From assembly GCF_014384805.1 (NCBI RefSeq), contig NZ_JACRSS010000001.1:620001-684000 (forward strand): a stretch of 64,000 nt of DNA, read 5' to 3'. Numbering within the stretch: the stretch's first letter is position 1; each line of letters opens with the position of its first letter. The stretch comes from Guopingia tenuis (GTDB lineage: Bacteria > Bacillota > Clostridia > Christensenellales > Christensenellaceae). A program made the position numbers and the translations under genes. This document shows, piece after piece, positions 25,871 to 34,266 of the stretch. The notes below the pieces were generated by a model. It searched no databases, had not been told where the DNA came from, and saw only the letters and a program-made list of their open reading frames with translations.

Positions 25871-26690
25871 TGCGGTACTCCCTTTCCAGCTTTCCGATGA
25901 GACCGCGCAGAAATGCCAGCCCCTCTTTGGCGTCCTCCCCAAAATCCCGGGTATATGCCTCCACGCTGATCCGGCTTTCATAGCCCGCCCGGATCAGATT
26001 CCCCAGAAAATGCGCATAGCCCGCATCCTCTTCCTCGCTCTTCGGGAATGCCCGGGGGGTAATTCCCGAAAAGTGAATATGCTGCAGCCATGGGCCGGCT
26101 TCCAGCAGAACGTCCGGGTTTTCCCCATCCAACCCCAGATGGTAGTAGTCCACTAGCAGGCGGATATGAGGATGATCGGCCTTCCTGACAAATTCACATG
26201 TTTCCTTTGCGGAGACCAGAAGATTGCTTTCCCCCGCGTTGATGGGTTCCATGGCAATGAACAGACCATGCCGCGCGGCTGCATCTCCCAGCACCTGCAC
26301 AAAATCCAGCAGCTGCTGATAGGCTGTCTCCCATGGGAATCCGTTTTCCACATTTTTGGAGAGCGGGCTGCCAAACACGATGGATTCCGCCCCCAGGGCC
26401 TCTGCCCGGGAAAACGCCTCTTCGATATATTCCATCACCCGGGGAACATCCGTGTCCCGCCCCGTCACCCGCAGAGGCGGGGGAATCAGGTTATTGCAGG
26501 ATTCGCAGGCGATGGGCGCCCTCTCCACCCGGCGCCGCAGGTTTTCAAAATCTGCCGGCGGGAGCGCCGCCAGATCCCGAAGGGACAGCTCGATATAATC
26601 ATATCCCAGTTCCGCGAGCGGCTCCAGGATTTCAATGCCAACAGGGTCTTTTTCCGGGCAGATCATGCTGCCGCAGCAACCGATGCGCAT
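25854..26690 (-). CDS. Sugar phosphate isomerase/epimerase family TIM-barrel protein
   Basis: Second xylose-isomerase-like TIM barrel in this locus, 278 aa from MRIGCCGSMICPEKD at 26690, chosen because AGGAGG lies 5 bp upstream. Expected metal-site segments are FIAMEPINAGESN (Glu), RLLVDYYHLGLD (Asp), HIHFSG (His) and ISVEAYTRDF (Glu). The HxxxE-type fold resembles tagatose or hydroxypyruvate isomerase relatives. It forms an operon with the LacI gene and has an operator-like site 17 bp upstream of its start. Substrate unknown. Confidence 0.87.
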   Translation of the reverse strand: MRIGCCGSMICPEKDPVGIEILEPLAELGYDYIELSLRDLAALPPADFENLRRRVERAPIACESCNNLIPPPLRVTGRDTDVPRVMEYIEEAFSRAEALGAESIVFGSPLSKNVENGFPWETAYQQLLDFVQVLGDAAARHGLFIAMEPINAGESNLLVSAKETCEFVRKADHPHIRLLVDYYHLGLDGENPDVLLEAGPWLQHIHFSGITPRAFPKSEEEDAGYAHFLGNLIRAGYESRISVEAYTRDFGEDAKEGLAFLRGLIGKLEREYRNGDHQ

Positions 26691-26706
26691 GGATTTCCTC
26701 CTTTTA

Positions 26707-26720
26707 TGCAGACGTTTACA
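26707..26720. promoter_or_regulatory. Putative LacI-family operator upstream of the isomerase-lacI operon
   Basis: 14-mer TGCAGACGTTTACA, matching the LacI-family consensus (TGTAAACGTTTACA type) and differing by one base from the 24813-24826 site. It lies between the probable promoter and the ribosome site. A separate 14-bp palindrome (TGATAAATTTATCA) lies at 26725-26738. Confidence 0.68.
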
Positions 26721-26889
26721 CATTTGATAAATTTATCATAGCATGCCGCGATTTTCGTGTCAATATGAATCCGGTATTTTTTTCATATACCGAAATTTTG
26801 CAGGAGAAGCACAAATCCCCCGCCGTATCTTCTCTTTTGGCTCCTTTGGCCGGATGCAAAAACCTGCCGCTTTTATTTCGTGCATATGA

Positions 26890-26914
26890 AAAAAACAGGC
26901 AGATGCCTGTTTTT
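26890..26914 (-). terminator. Intrinsic terminator downstream of mscS
   Basis: Stem AACAGGC / GCCTGTT with a 4-nt loop and T-runs on both strands; it directly follows the mscS stop codon on the minus strand. Confidence 0.85.
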
Positions 26915-26920
26915 CCACTT

Positions 26921-27766
26921 TTATTTCTCAATATCCGTTTCCGGCAGAATCTCCTTTTCCTCTTTTCGGATATGCACGTCCAGCTGGTTAAAGGGAATTT
27001 CCATATGGGCCGCATCAAAGGCGTCCTTCACGCCCTCCAAAAGGTCAAAGCGGACATCCCAATAGTCCTCGGTTTTTACCCAGACCCGCGTAATGATTCC
27101 AAGGGCGCTGGGGCCATGTTCGTTGAGCCGCACCACCGGCGCAGGGTCCGGCAGCACCTTTTTATGCCCCCTGACCACATCCAGAATCAGCGCCTCGGCC
27201 CGGCGGAAATCCTCTCCATAGCCAATGGAAAAGGTAATGTCCAGCCGCCGCTTCTCCATGGCGGAAAAATTCGTGATCCGGGCATTCGACATTGTGTTGT
27301 TGGGAATTTGGATAATTTTATTGTCATAGGTATGCAGCCGGGTATAGAGCAGATCGATATAATCCACCACACCGCCGGCCTCGTCTTCCACTTCAATATA
27401 ATCCCCCGCTGCAAAGGGCTTGGAAAACAGGATAATCACCCCGCCGGCCAGCGCCGATATGTTGTCCTTCACGGCCAGGGACACCGCCAGGCCCGCCGCC
27501 CCCAGCGCCGTGATAAAGGGGCCGGTGGGGATCTTCAAAATGTCCAGCACCACGATGAAGAGAAGAACCCGCAGGGCAATCCGGAGGGCAACGAGAATAA
27601 AACGGTGAATGGAAGCGTCCATCCGCGTTTTCCTCAGCGCCTTCCCTACCAGGCGGTTAATCAGCTTGATGAGAAAATGCCCCCCTACCAGCACCACCAG
27701 GGCGACCCCCAAGGTGGGCAGGTAATTCACGATTTTTCCCCAGTTTTCCTGCCAAAATGCCTGCAT
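26921..27766 (-). CDS. mscS: Small-conductance mechanosensitive channel MscS family
   Basis: Mechanosensitive channel that releases solutes on hypo-osmotic shock. From MQAFWQENWGK at 27766 (281 aa, AAAGGGG ribosome site) it has three membrane helices. The pore helix has the MscS pattern of small residues, GPFITALGAAGLAVSLAVKDNISALAGGVIIL, followed by the beta domain (FAAGDYIEVEDEAGGVVDYIDLLYTRLHTYDNKIIQIPN). Length is typical of MscS. It is a single-gene unit, divergent from the P-type ATPase gene. Confidence 0.93.
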   Translation of the reverse strand: MQAFWQENWGKIVNYLPTLGVALVVLVGGHFLIKLINRLVGKALRKTRMDASIHRFILVALRIALRVLLFIVVLDILKIPTGPFITALGAAGLAVSLAVKDNISALAGGVIILFSKPFAAGDYIEVEDEAGGVVDYIDLLYTRLHTYDNKIIQIPNNTMSNARITNFSAMEKRRLDITFSIGYGEDFRRAEALILDVVRGHKKVLPDPAPVVRLNEHGPSALGIITRVWVKTEDYWDVRFDLLEGVKDAFDAAHMEIPFNQLDVHIRKEEKEILPETDIEK

Positions 27767-27959
27767 TTTCTGCCCCTTTCCCCAAAAATAATATAGGGAT
27801 AGTATACCATAAATCGTCAAAAGATACACGGCCGCCTCCTAAAAAATTCCTGTTGGATTCCATATAACTCGTTCCAGTATATGCTTTCCCAAAAAGCGGC
27901 ATGCGGGGCATGTGGATATCATAGTATAGTATCAGAAATCTTCTGCAAAGGAGCCTACC

Positions 27960-30638
27960 ATGGATATGCAAACGCCAACGATTCCCAAAATCGATATGAC
28001 AGCCCGGGGGCTTACGCCGGATGAGGTTGCCCGTTCCCGCAAGGAATATGGAGAAAACCGCATCACCCGCCAGAAACGCAAGGGGTTTCTCCGCCAGTTT
28101 GCCGCCAGCTTCGGCGATCCCGTCATAAAGATCCTGCTCATCGTGCTGGCCATCAACATTGTTTTCATGTTCCGGAATTTTAACTGGTTTGAAACGGCCG
28201 GCATCGCCATGGCCGTCTTTCTGGCCACCTTTATTTCAACCCTCTCGGAATATGGGAGCGAATCCGCTTTTCTCAAGCTGCAGGAAGATGCGGAGAGCAT
28301 TCTCTGCCGGGTCAAACGTTCCAAAGGAATTTTTGAATTGCCCGTGGGAGAGCTTGTCCGGGGCGATCTGGTGCTTTTGCAGGCTGGCGAGCGCATCCCG
28401 GCCGACGGCATCCTCATCTCCGGCAAGCTGAGCGTAGACCAGTCTCCCCTCAACGGCGAAAGCAAGGAGGCCGCAAAAAACCCTGCCGCTAATCCTCCCT
28501 CCACATGGGATCTGTCCCACCAAAACCAGCTGTTTCATGGCTGCACCGTAGCCTCCGGTGATGGGATCATGCGGGTGGTAAACGTGGGCGACGCCACGCT
28601 CTATGGCGATATGGCCCGTCAGATGCAGGAGGAAACCCGCGAAAGCCCCCTGAAGCTCCGGCTGGCGGGGCTGGCCCGCACCATCAGCCGTCTGGGATAT
28701 TTCGCGGCGGTGCTGGTCATCGTTGCCGATCTGTTCAACTCCATCGTCATCAGCAACGGCTTCCAGCTCCCCGCCATTCAGGCCATGGTCAGCAATTTTC
28801 CCGTACTGTTCGGGCACCTGATCCATGCCCTCACCCTGGGAATTACCGTCGTCGTCATGGCGGTTCCGGAGGGGCTTCCCATGATGATTACCGTCGTCCT
28901 TTCCTCCAACATGCGGCGGATGCTCAAGGACCATGTCCTGGTGCGCAAGCTGGTGGGCATCGAAACCTCCGGAAATATCAACGTCCTTTTTACCGACAAA
29001 ACCGGCACCCTCACCAAGGGGAAGCTCCAGGTCAGCCATTTTATTACCGGCGGCGGAAACACATTGTCCGGCGAAAATATCAGCAATTTCCCCGGGCTTT
29101 ACCGTCTGGTGGAGCTATCCTGCTATTATAACTGCGCCAGCAACATCTCCGGCGGCCATGCCATCGGCGGCAACGCTACCGACCGGGCGCTTTTGAATTT
29201 TATCCTTCCCCTTTCGGGTTCGCTTCCGGGAAACTATCAGAAAAGGGAAACCATCCCCTTTGACAGCTCCCGGAAGTTCTCCGCCAGCCATATCGCCGGG
29301 GAAACGGATATCTTCCTGCTGAAAGGCGCTCCCGAGCGCATCCTCCCCCATTGCCGCTCGTATTATGACGAGAAGGGAAAAGTTCAGTCCTTTGCCAGCC
29401 ACGGCCGTCTGGAGGAGCTATGGAAGGAGCGGACGCAGAATACCGAGCGCGTCATCGCCCTGGCTACCGCCTCCTCGCCCATTTCCAAGGACGGCCCCTT
29501 CCCCTCGCTCTGTCTGGTGGGGCTAGTGTGTATCCGCGATGAGATCCGCCCGGATGCCCGGGACGCCATCCGGCAGATCCGGCAGGCCGGTGTCCATGTG
29601 GTAATGGTTACGGGCGACAACAAGGAAACCGCCGCCGCCATTGCCCGGAGAGTCGGGCTGCTGCGGGAGGGAGATTCCCTAGGCGTCATCACCAGCCAGG
29701 AAATGGCAAAAATGACGGATATGACCCTTCGGGAAAAGCTGCCGGGCATCCATGTGGTGGCCCGGGCGCTGCCTTCGGATAAAAGCCGGCTGGTCCGTGT
29801 CGCCCAGGATGCCGGTCTTGTGGTGGGCATGACGGGGGACGGCATCAACGACGCTCCCGCCCTCAAAAAGGCGGATGTGGGCTTTGCCATGGGCACAGGC
29901 ACAGAGGTTGCCAAAGAGGCCGGAGACATCGTCATTTTAAACAACAACATCTCTTCCATCGGCAAGGCGATCCTCTATGGGCGAACCATCTTCAAAAGCA
30001 TCCGCAAATTCATCGTCTATCAGCTGACCATGAACCTCTGCGCCGTGGGCGTTTCCATCATCGGTCCCTTTATCGGCATCGATACGCCCGTCACCGTCAT
30101 TCAGATGCTCTGGCTCAATATGATTATGGATACCTTTGCCGGCCTGGCCTTTGCGGGCGAAGCGCCGCTTGCCGAATATATGAACGAACCGCCCAAGCGC
30201 CGGGATGAACCCATCTTAAACCGCTATATGATCAATCAGGTGGCCGTCATGGGAACCTATACCGTCGTGCTGTGTACCCTGTTCCTCAAGCTGGATTGGA
30301 CGCGGAACCTGTTCGGCTTTGCCGCCGATCCCATCTACTTCCTCACGGCCTTTTTCGCCCTGTTCATCTTCTGCGGAATCTTCAACAGCTTCTCCACCCG
30401 CACCAACCGGCTGAACCTGTTTTCCCATCTGCGGGGAAACCCCTCCTTTATCGGGATCATGCTCATGGTCACAACCGTGCAGCTGGGCATCGTCTATTTT
30501 GGCGGCAGCCTGTTCCGCACGGCGGGCCTGCCTTTTCGGGAACTGCTGCTGGTTCTTGCGCTGGCCTTCAGCGTAATCCCCGTCGATTTTCTGCGGAAAT
30601 CCTATCTGAAATCCCGCAACCTGCCCCGCAGCTTCTGA
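27960..30638 (+). CDS. P-type calcium-transporting ATPase (P2 type)
   Basis: Cation-exporting ATPase of 892 aa, best matching the bacterial Ca2+ (PMCA/SERCA-like) group. Visible parts are the N-terminal cation ATPase domain, the actuator loop (SPLNGESK, a variant of TGES), the PEGLP ion-site motif, the phosphorylation motif DKTGTLTKG, the nucleotide domain (KGAPERIL), the hinge MTGDGINDAPALKKADVGFAMG, and the C-terminal helices including NLCAVGVSIIGPFIG and WLNMIMDTFAGLAFA. The ribosome site AAAGGAG lies before the ATG at 27960. Single gene with its own terminator. Ca2+ versus Mn2+ cannot be decided by eye. Confidence 0.9.
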   Translation: MDMQTPTIPKIDMTARGLTPDEVARSRKEYGENRITRQKRKGFLRQFAASFGDPVIKILLIVLAINIVFMFRNFNWFETAGIAMAVFLATFISTLSEYGSESAFLKLQEDAESILCRVKRSKGIFELPVGELVRGDLVLLQAGERIPADGILISGKLSVDQSPLNGESKEAAKNPAANPPSTWDLSHQNQLFHGCTVASGDGIMRVVNVGDATLYGDMARQMQEETRESPLKLRLAGLARTISRLGYFAAVLVIVADLFNSIVISNGFQLPAIQAMVSNFPVLFGHLIHALTLGITVVVMAVPEGLPMMITVVLSSNMRRMLKDHVLVRKLVGIETSGNINVLFTDKTGTLTKGKLQVSHFITGGGNTLSGENISNFPGLYRLVELSCYYNCASNISGGHAIGGNATDRALLNFILPLSGSLPGNYQKRETIPFDSSRKFSASHIAGETDIFLLKGAPERILPHCRSYYDEKGKVQSFASHGRLEELWKERTQNTERVIALATASSPISKDGPFPSLCLVGLVCIRDEIRPDARDAIRQIRQAGVHVVMVTGDNKETAAAIARRVGLLREGDSLGVITSQEMAKMTDMTLREKLPGIHVVARALPSDKSRLVRVAQDAGLVVGMTGDGINDAPALKKADVGFAMGTGTEVAKEAGDIVILNNNISSIGKAILYGRTIFKSIRKFIVYQLTMNLCAVGVSIIGPFIGIDTPVTVIQMLWLNMIMDTFAGLAFAGEAPLAEYMNEPPKRRDEPILNRYMINQVAVMGTYTVVLCTLFLKLDWTRNLFGFAADPIYFLTAFFALFIFCGIFNSFSTRTNRLNLFSHLRGNPSFIGIMLMVTTVQLGIVYFGGSLFRTAGLPFRELLLVLALAFSVIPVDFLRKSYLKSRNLPRSF

Positions 30639-30658
30639 AAGCAATTCAACGCACGCAT

Positions 30659-30687
30659 ACCCGGCTCCTTTTAGGAAGCCGGGTTTT
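30659..30687 (+). terminator. Intrinsic terminator of the P-type ATPase gene
   Basis: Stem ACCCGGCT / AGCCGGGT with a 10-nt loop followed by TTT. Confidence 0.85.
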
Positions 30688-30807
30688 GCCTGTTTTCCGG
30701 ATTGCCGGGCGCGGCGGTATGCGCCGGAATTATGGAGTTCATATCGCTTTTATTCGTACATTCTCCCTTTTGAAACACCATGAACGCAAAAATATTTTTA
30801 AAAAATA

Positions 30808-30836
30808 TTGACAGATTCTCTTGCCTCTCTTATAAT
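30808..30836 (+). promoter_or_regulatory. Consensus sigma-A promoter of the glycyl radical enzyme operon
   Basis: Perfect -35 TTGACA (30808-30813), 17-bp spacer and perfect -10 TATAAT (30831-30836), about 120 bp upstream of the activase start. A 12/12 match suggests a strong promoter that would need a repressor; the palindrome at 30834-30857 overlaps its -10 and start site. Confidence 0.9.
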
Positions 30837-30857
30837 AGGATTAACGTTAATCCTATT
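30834..30857. promoter_or_regulatory. 24-bp perfect palindrome, probable repressor operator
   Basis: Two exact 12-bp half-sites, AATAGGATTAAC and GTTAATCCTATT, with no spacer. It overlaps the last bases of the -10 element and the expected transcription start, the classic place for a repressor. The AACGTT centre is compatible with a LacI-type protein, but TetR- or MarR-type binding is equally possible. The regulator is not adjacent. Confidence 0.75.
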
Positions 30858-30954
30858 TAAAAATAGCCGCACTGCGCTGACAAAAATCTAAATACTGCTA
30901 TCTTCAATGCTTCTTTGTGACATATAAAAAAACAGATTCCATAAGGAGAACGCC

Positions 30955-31827
30955 ATGACAGGCAACATCGTGCAAATCCAGCGATTCAGCACCCAGGATG
31001 GGCCGGGCATCCGAACCACAATCTTCTTTAAAGGCTGCAACCTGCGCTGCGCCTGGTGCCATAATCCCGAAACCATTGATCCCAAGCCCTCTTTGGGCTT
31101 TTTTCCAGACCGCTGTGTGGGCTGTGGCCTCTGTTCCCAGGCTTGCCCGGAAAATGCCATCGGCCCCCACCGTCAGTCTTTCTCGCCGGAGAAATGCCGC
31201 TGCTGCGGGATATGCGTTCAAACCTGCCCGGAAAACGCCCTTTCGCTTTTTGGAGAAAAAAAGACGGTCGGCGAGCTGATGGCCCTCCTTTTGCGGGACC
31301 GCCGGTATTTTGACAATTCCGGGGGCGGCGTGACGGCCTCGGGCGGCGAGCCTATGCTGCAATGGGAATTTATCCGGGAATTATTTGCGGCCTGCCGGCA
31401 GAACGGCATCTCCACCGCCCTGGACACGGCGGGAAACGTCCCATTCGCCCACTATGAAGCCCTTCTTCCCCTCACGGATCTGTTTCTCTTCGATATGAAA
31501 ATATATGACGATGCAAAACATCGGGAATATACGGGAGTCGGCAATGCGCGCATTCAGCAGAATTTGAAACAGCTGTTGGATCGGGGGGCGGCGGTGGAAA
31601 TCCGGATCCCGGTTCTCGCCGGGGTGAACGACAGCCCGGAGGATATGAAAAAAACGGCGGTATTGCTCGGCAATGCCCCGAAAAAAGTGAAACTGCTCCC
31701 CTATCACACGCTGGGATTGGAAAAACATCTCATCGTCGGGCAAAACAACACAAGAAAATTCCAGACCCCGGAAAAAGAGCATTTGCAGGAGCTTGCAAAG
31801 CTGTTCGCATGTCCCGTGGAAATATAG
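30955..31827 (+). CDS. Glycyl radical enzyme activase (radical SAM, with two ferredoxin-type clusters)
   Basis: Radical SAM protein of 290 aa that abstracts a hydrogen from the glycine of its partner enzyme. The SAM [4Fe-4S] motif CxxxCxxC is C28, C32, C35 (GCNLRCAWC). A ferredoxin-like insert (about 50-95) carries two more clusters (CVGCGLCSQACP and CRCCGICVQTCP), the form found in activases of dehydratase, decarboxylase and lyase GREs rather than in short PFL activases. ASGGEPMLQ and DTAGN are further family motifs. It lies 14 bp upstream of the GRE gene and is expressed from the same promoter. The order activase-enzyme is less common than the reverse. Confidence 0.93.
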   Translation: MTGNIVQIQRFSTQDGPGIRTTIFFKGCNLRCAWCHNPETIDPKPSLGFFPDRCVGCGLCSQACPENAIGPHRQSFSPEKCRCCGICVQTCPENALSLFGEKKTVGELMALLLRDRRYFDNSGGGVTASGGEPMLQWEFIRELFAACRQNGISTALDTAGNVPFAHYEALLPLTDLFLFDMKIYDDAKHREYTGVGNARIQQNLKQLLDRGAAVEIRIPVLAGVNDSPEDMKKTAVLLGNAPKKVKLLPYHTLGLEKHLIVGQNNTRKFQTPEKEHLQELAKLFACPVEI

Positions 31828-31841
31828 AATGGAGGTATCCT

Positions 31842-34160
31842 ATGGAAAACAGTTTAAAACAGCGGATCGACGCCTGGCTGGATCAGGATTATCGTCTCGT
31901 CTTTTATGAGCGGATCACCCTCTGCCGGGAGGCCGAGGCCATGTTCCGCCATCTGCCCCCGGCCCTGGCCTATGCAAAAACCTTTGCCTATCTTCTGGAA
32001 AACATTACAGTAGAATATGAAACCCAGGGAATGTTTGTGGGCAAGGTCAAACAAATTATCCCAACAGACGAGGAACGCCGCGCTGCTTCCGCGCTTTACA
32101 GCCGCTGGTGGGATATGCCGCTGGAAGAATTCCAAAAGACAGCATATTTCTGCTATTCCTTCAAAAAGAATTCCCGGGAATGGCTGGCCTCCCGCCCGCC
32201 CTGGCTCATCACCCAGGGGCACCTCTCCTTCCAATGGAAGGAGCTGGCGGAAAACGGACTCTCCTATTTTGAAAAACGGGCGCAGGATCGCCTTGCCCGG
32301 GAAAACGACCCGGAGGCCCGGCAATATTTGGAAGGCATCTGCCTCTCCATACAGGCGATACAAAATTATATCCTGCGCTATGCCCAGGTGGCCGGCGAAC
32401 ACGGCGATCCGGCCCGGCAGGAGCTTTTGCAGCGCCTTTCCTGCCAGCCCCCGGAAACCCTCTTTGAGGCTCTCCAGCTCATCCTCCTGGTCATGCTCTC
32501 CATCAAGCGCACCATCAGCTATGACGCTCCCTGCATGGGCCGCATCGACCAATACCTTCTCCCTTTCTATGAGCGGGATATCGCCGCCGGCCGCCTGACC
32601 CGGGAGCAGGCCCTCTCCATGATTGAAGAATTTCTGTTTAAGGATATGGAAGGCGCCGCTCTCTATGACCATATGTCTCCGGATTCCCTGGAAACCGAGG
32701 TTCGGCTGGACGTCTCCGGCGAGGATGTTCCGTATTTCATCGTGGGCGGGCGCACGCTGGACGGCGTTTCCTGCGTCAATCCCCTGTCCCATCTGTTTGT
32801 GGAGGCCATCGACGAGCTTCATATGCTGAAGGCCCCGGTTATTATCGTCCGCACTTTCAACGGCATTGAGGAGGATTTTTTCCAAAAGGTCTGCAAGGCC
32901 ATGGCGGATAACGCCTCCCTCTATGTCTATAACGACGAGACGCAGATTCCCGCCTTCATCTATTATGGCATCGCGCCCGAGGACGCAGAGCAATACTGCA
33001 TGTTTTCCTGCAACAACCCGACCATTCCCACAAAAATGGGTTCTCTGCGGCAGATCTGGTTCAACCTTGCCATCCCGCTGGAACTGGCCCTGAACCGGGG
33101 CGTTCCCTTTGCCGAAACCGGGAAACCGCGGCCGGAAAAGACATGTGAATTTGCCCTGGGCGACCGGCTCATGGGTATGATGGAGAGCGGTTATTATGGT
33201 GTGGATACCGGAGCCCTGGAGGATATGCGCTCCATGGAGGATTTCCTCGCGGCCTATAGCGCCCAGCTGCGTTACCTCTTGGCGCAGCTGCGGCAGGGGC
33301 TCCAGGCCGACGGCGCTGTTGAGCGCGAAGCCAACCGGGGCCGCATGCGCATTGAGGACTGCTTCCTGGAGGGAACCGTGGAAAATGCCTGCGATTGGGT
33401 CACCGGCGGCACCAAATATCACCAATTCATGGTCAACGGCGGCGGCCTGGCCACGGTGGTGGACTCTCTCTATGCCATCGAGCAGCTGGTTTTTGTTCAG
33501 AAGCAGCTGACCCTCCCCCAGCTGGCAGAAATTCTGCGCAATGACTTTTCCGGGCAGGAGCTGCTGCTGCGGCGCCTGCAAAATAAGATGAATAAATTCG
33601 GCAACGATATCCCGGAGGTCGACCGCTATGCCAAAGTTGTCGTGGATCTGTTCACCCAGGCAATCCAGGAGCAGAACCGGCCGGAATATCTCTATACCCT
33701 GATGGGCGAGATTTCCACCCTGCGGGATTTTTCCACCGAGGGCTGGTATGTGGGTGCCACACCCAATGGGCGCAAAGCAGGGGAGCCTCTGAGCGAGAAT
33801 CAATCTCCCTGCACCGGCGCAGATATGGAGGGCCTTACAGCCATGCTGAATTCGGTTTCCTCTATCCCCTTCTATCATATCACCGGCGGCCCGCTGAATC
33901 TGCGTATCCATCCCAGCGTCATCAACGGCCCGGATGGGATTCAAAAGCTTTCGGCCCTGTTTCGTACATATTTTGAAAATGGTGGCATGCAGCTGCAAAT
34001 TTCCGTTGTGGATTCCGAAACCCTTCGCCAGGCGCAGCGCGAGCCCGAGAAATACAAGAATCTCACAGTACGCGTCACGGGCTATAACGCCTATTTCACC
34101 CATATGGGCAGGGAGGCGCAGGATGAGATGATCCGCCGCACCGAACACGGCGCCTTTTAG
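31842..34160 (+). CDS. Glycyl radical enzyme (PFL/dehydratase superfamily) of unassigned reaction
   Basis: Oxygen-sensitive radical enzyme of 772 aa from the ATG at 31842 (GGAGG ribosome site). It has a PFL-like barrel domain and a C-terminal glycyl radical domain with RVTGYNAYF, the radical Gly at 747. The thiyl-forming cysteine lies in QYCMFSCNNPT; by alignment with GCVEP of the glycerol dehydratase group it should be Cys390. That group, choline lyase, hydroxyproline dehydratase and arylacetate decarboxylases have Glu two residues after the Cys; here it is Asn392. The tandem Cys-Cys of pyruvate formate-lyase is also absent. It therefore fits none of the well-known clades, and no microcompartment or transporter gene lies beside it. 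Superfamily is certain, reaction unknown. Confidence 0.9.
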   Translation: MENSLKQRIDAWLDQDYRLVFYERITLCREAEAMFRHLPPALAYAKTFAYLLENITVEYETQGMFVGKVKQIIPTDEERRAASALYSRWWDMPLEEFQKTAYFCYSFKKNSREWLASRPPWLITQGHLSFQWKELAENGLSYFEKRAQDRLARENDPEARQYLEGICLSIQAIQNYILRYAQVAGEHGDPARQELLQRLSCQPPETLFEALQLILLVMLSIKRTISYDAPCMGRIDQYLLPFYERDIAAGRLTREQALSMIEEFLFKDMEGAALYDHMSPDSLETEVRLDVSGEDVPYFIVGGRTLDGVSCVNPLSHLFVEAIDELHMLKAPVIIVRTFNGIEEDFFQKVCKAMADNASLYVYNDETQIPAFIYYGIAPEDAEQYCMFSCNNPTIPTKMGSLRQIWFNLAIPLELALNRGVPFAETGKPRPEKTCEFALGDRLMGMMESGYYGVDTGALEDMRSMEDFLAAYSAQLRYLLAQLRQGLQADGAVEREANRGRMRIEDCFLEGTVENACDWVTGGTKYHQFMVNGGGLATVVDSLYAIEQLVFVQKQLTLPQLAEILRNDFSGQELLLRRLQNKMNKFGNDIPEVDRYAKVVVDLFTQAIQEQNRPEYLYTLMGEISTLRDFSTEGWYVGATPNGRKAGEPLSENQSPCTGADMEGLTAMLNSVSSIPFYHITGGPLNLRIHPSVINGPDGIQKLSALFRTYFENGGMQLQISVVDSETLRQAQREPEKYKNLTVRVTGYNAYFTHMGREAQDEMIRRTEHGAF

Positions 34161-34207
34161 TGCGGAACCCGTGCTTTTCATCTGAACCGCGCCAAAAGAA
34201 AGACCTT

Positions 34208-34250
34208 TTAAAAAGACCGGCACAGTATGACTTGTGCCGGTCTTTTTAAA
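34208..34250. terminator. Bidirectional terminator between the GRE operon and the pilus operon
   Basis: Perfect 15-bp stem (AAAAAGACCGGCACA with its complement) and an 8-nt loop, with A- and T-runs on either side. It lies between two convergent operons and can end both. Confidence 0.95.
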
Positions 34251-34266
34251 CGATAAACCGCTTGGT

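Larger units (their letters stand above)
30639..30954. other. Intergenic region between the P-type ATPase and the glycyl radical operon
   Basis: Holds the ATPase terminator (30659-30687), a consensus sigma-A promoter (30808-30836) and a 24-bp perfect palindrome (30834-30857). About 95 bp of leader precede the activase start. No gene is supported. Confidence 0.7.

Noticed and set aside
26725..26738. Palindrome TGATAAATTTATCA as a second operator
   Set aside because: AT-rich, overlaps the likely -10 region, and has no second copy at the 24.8-kb site; too weak to call.
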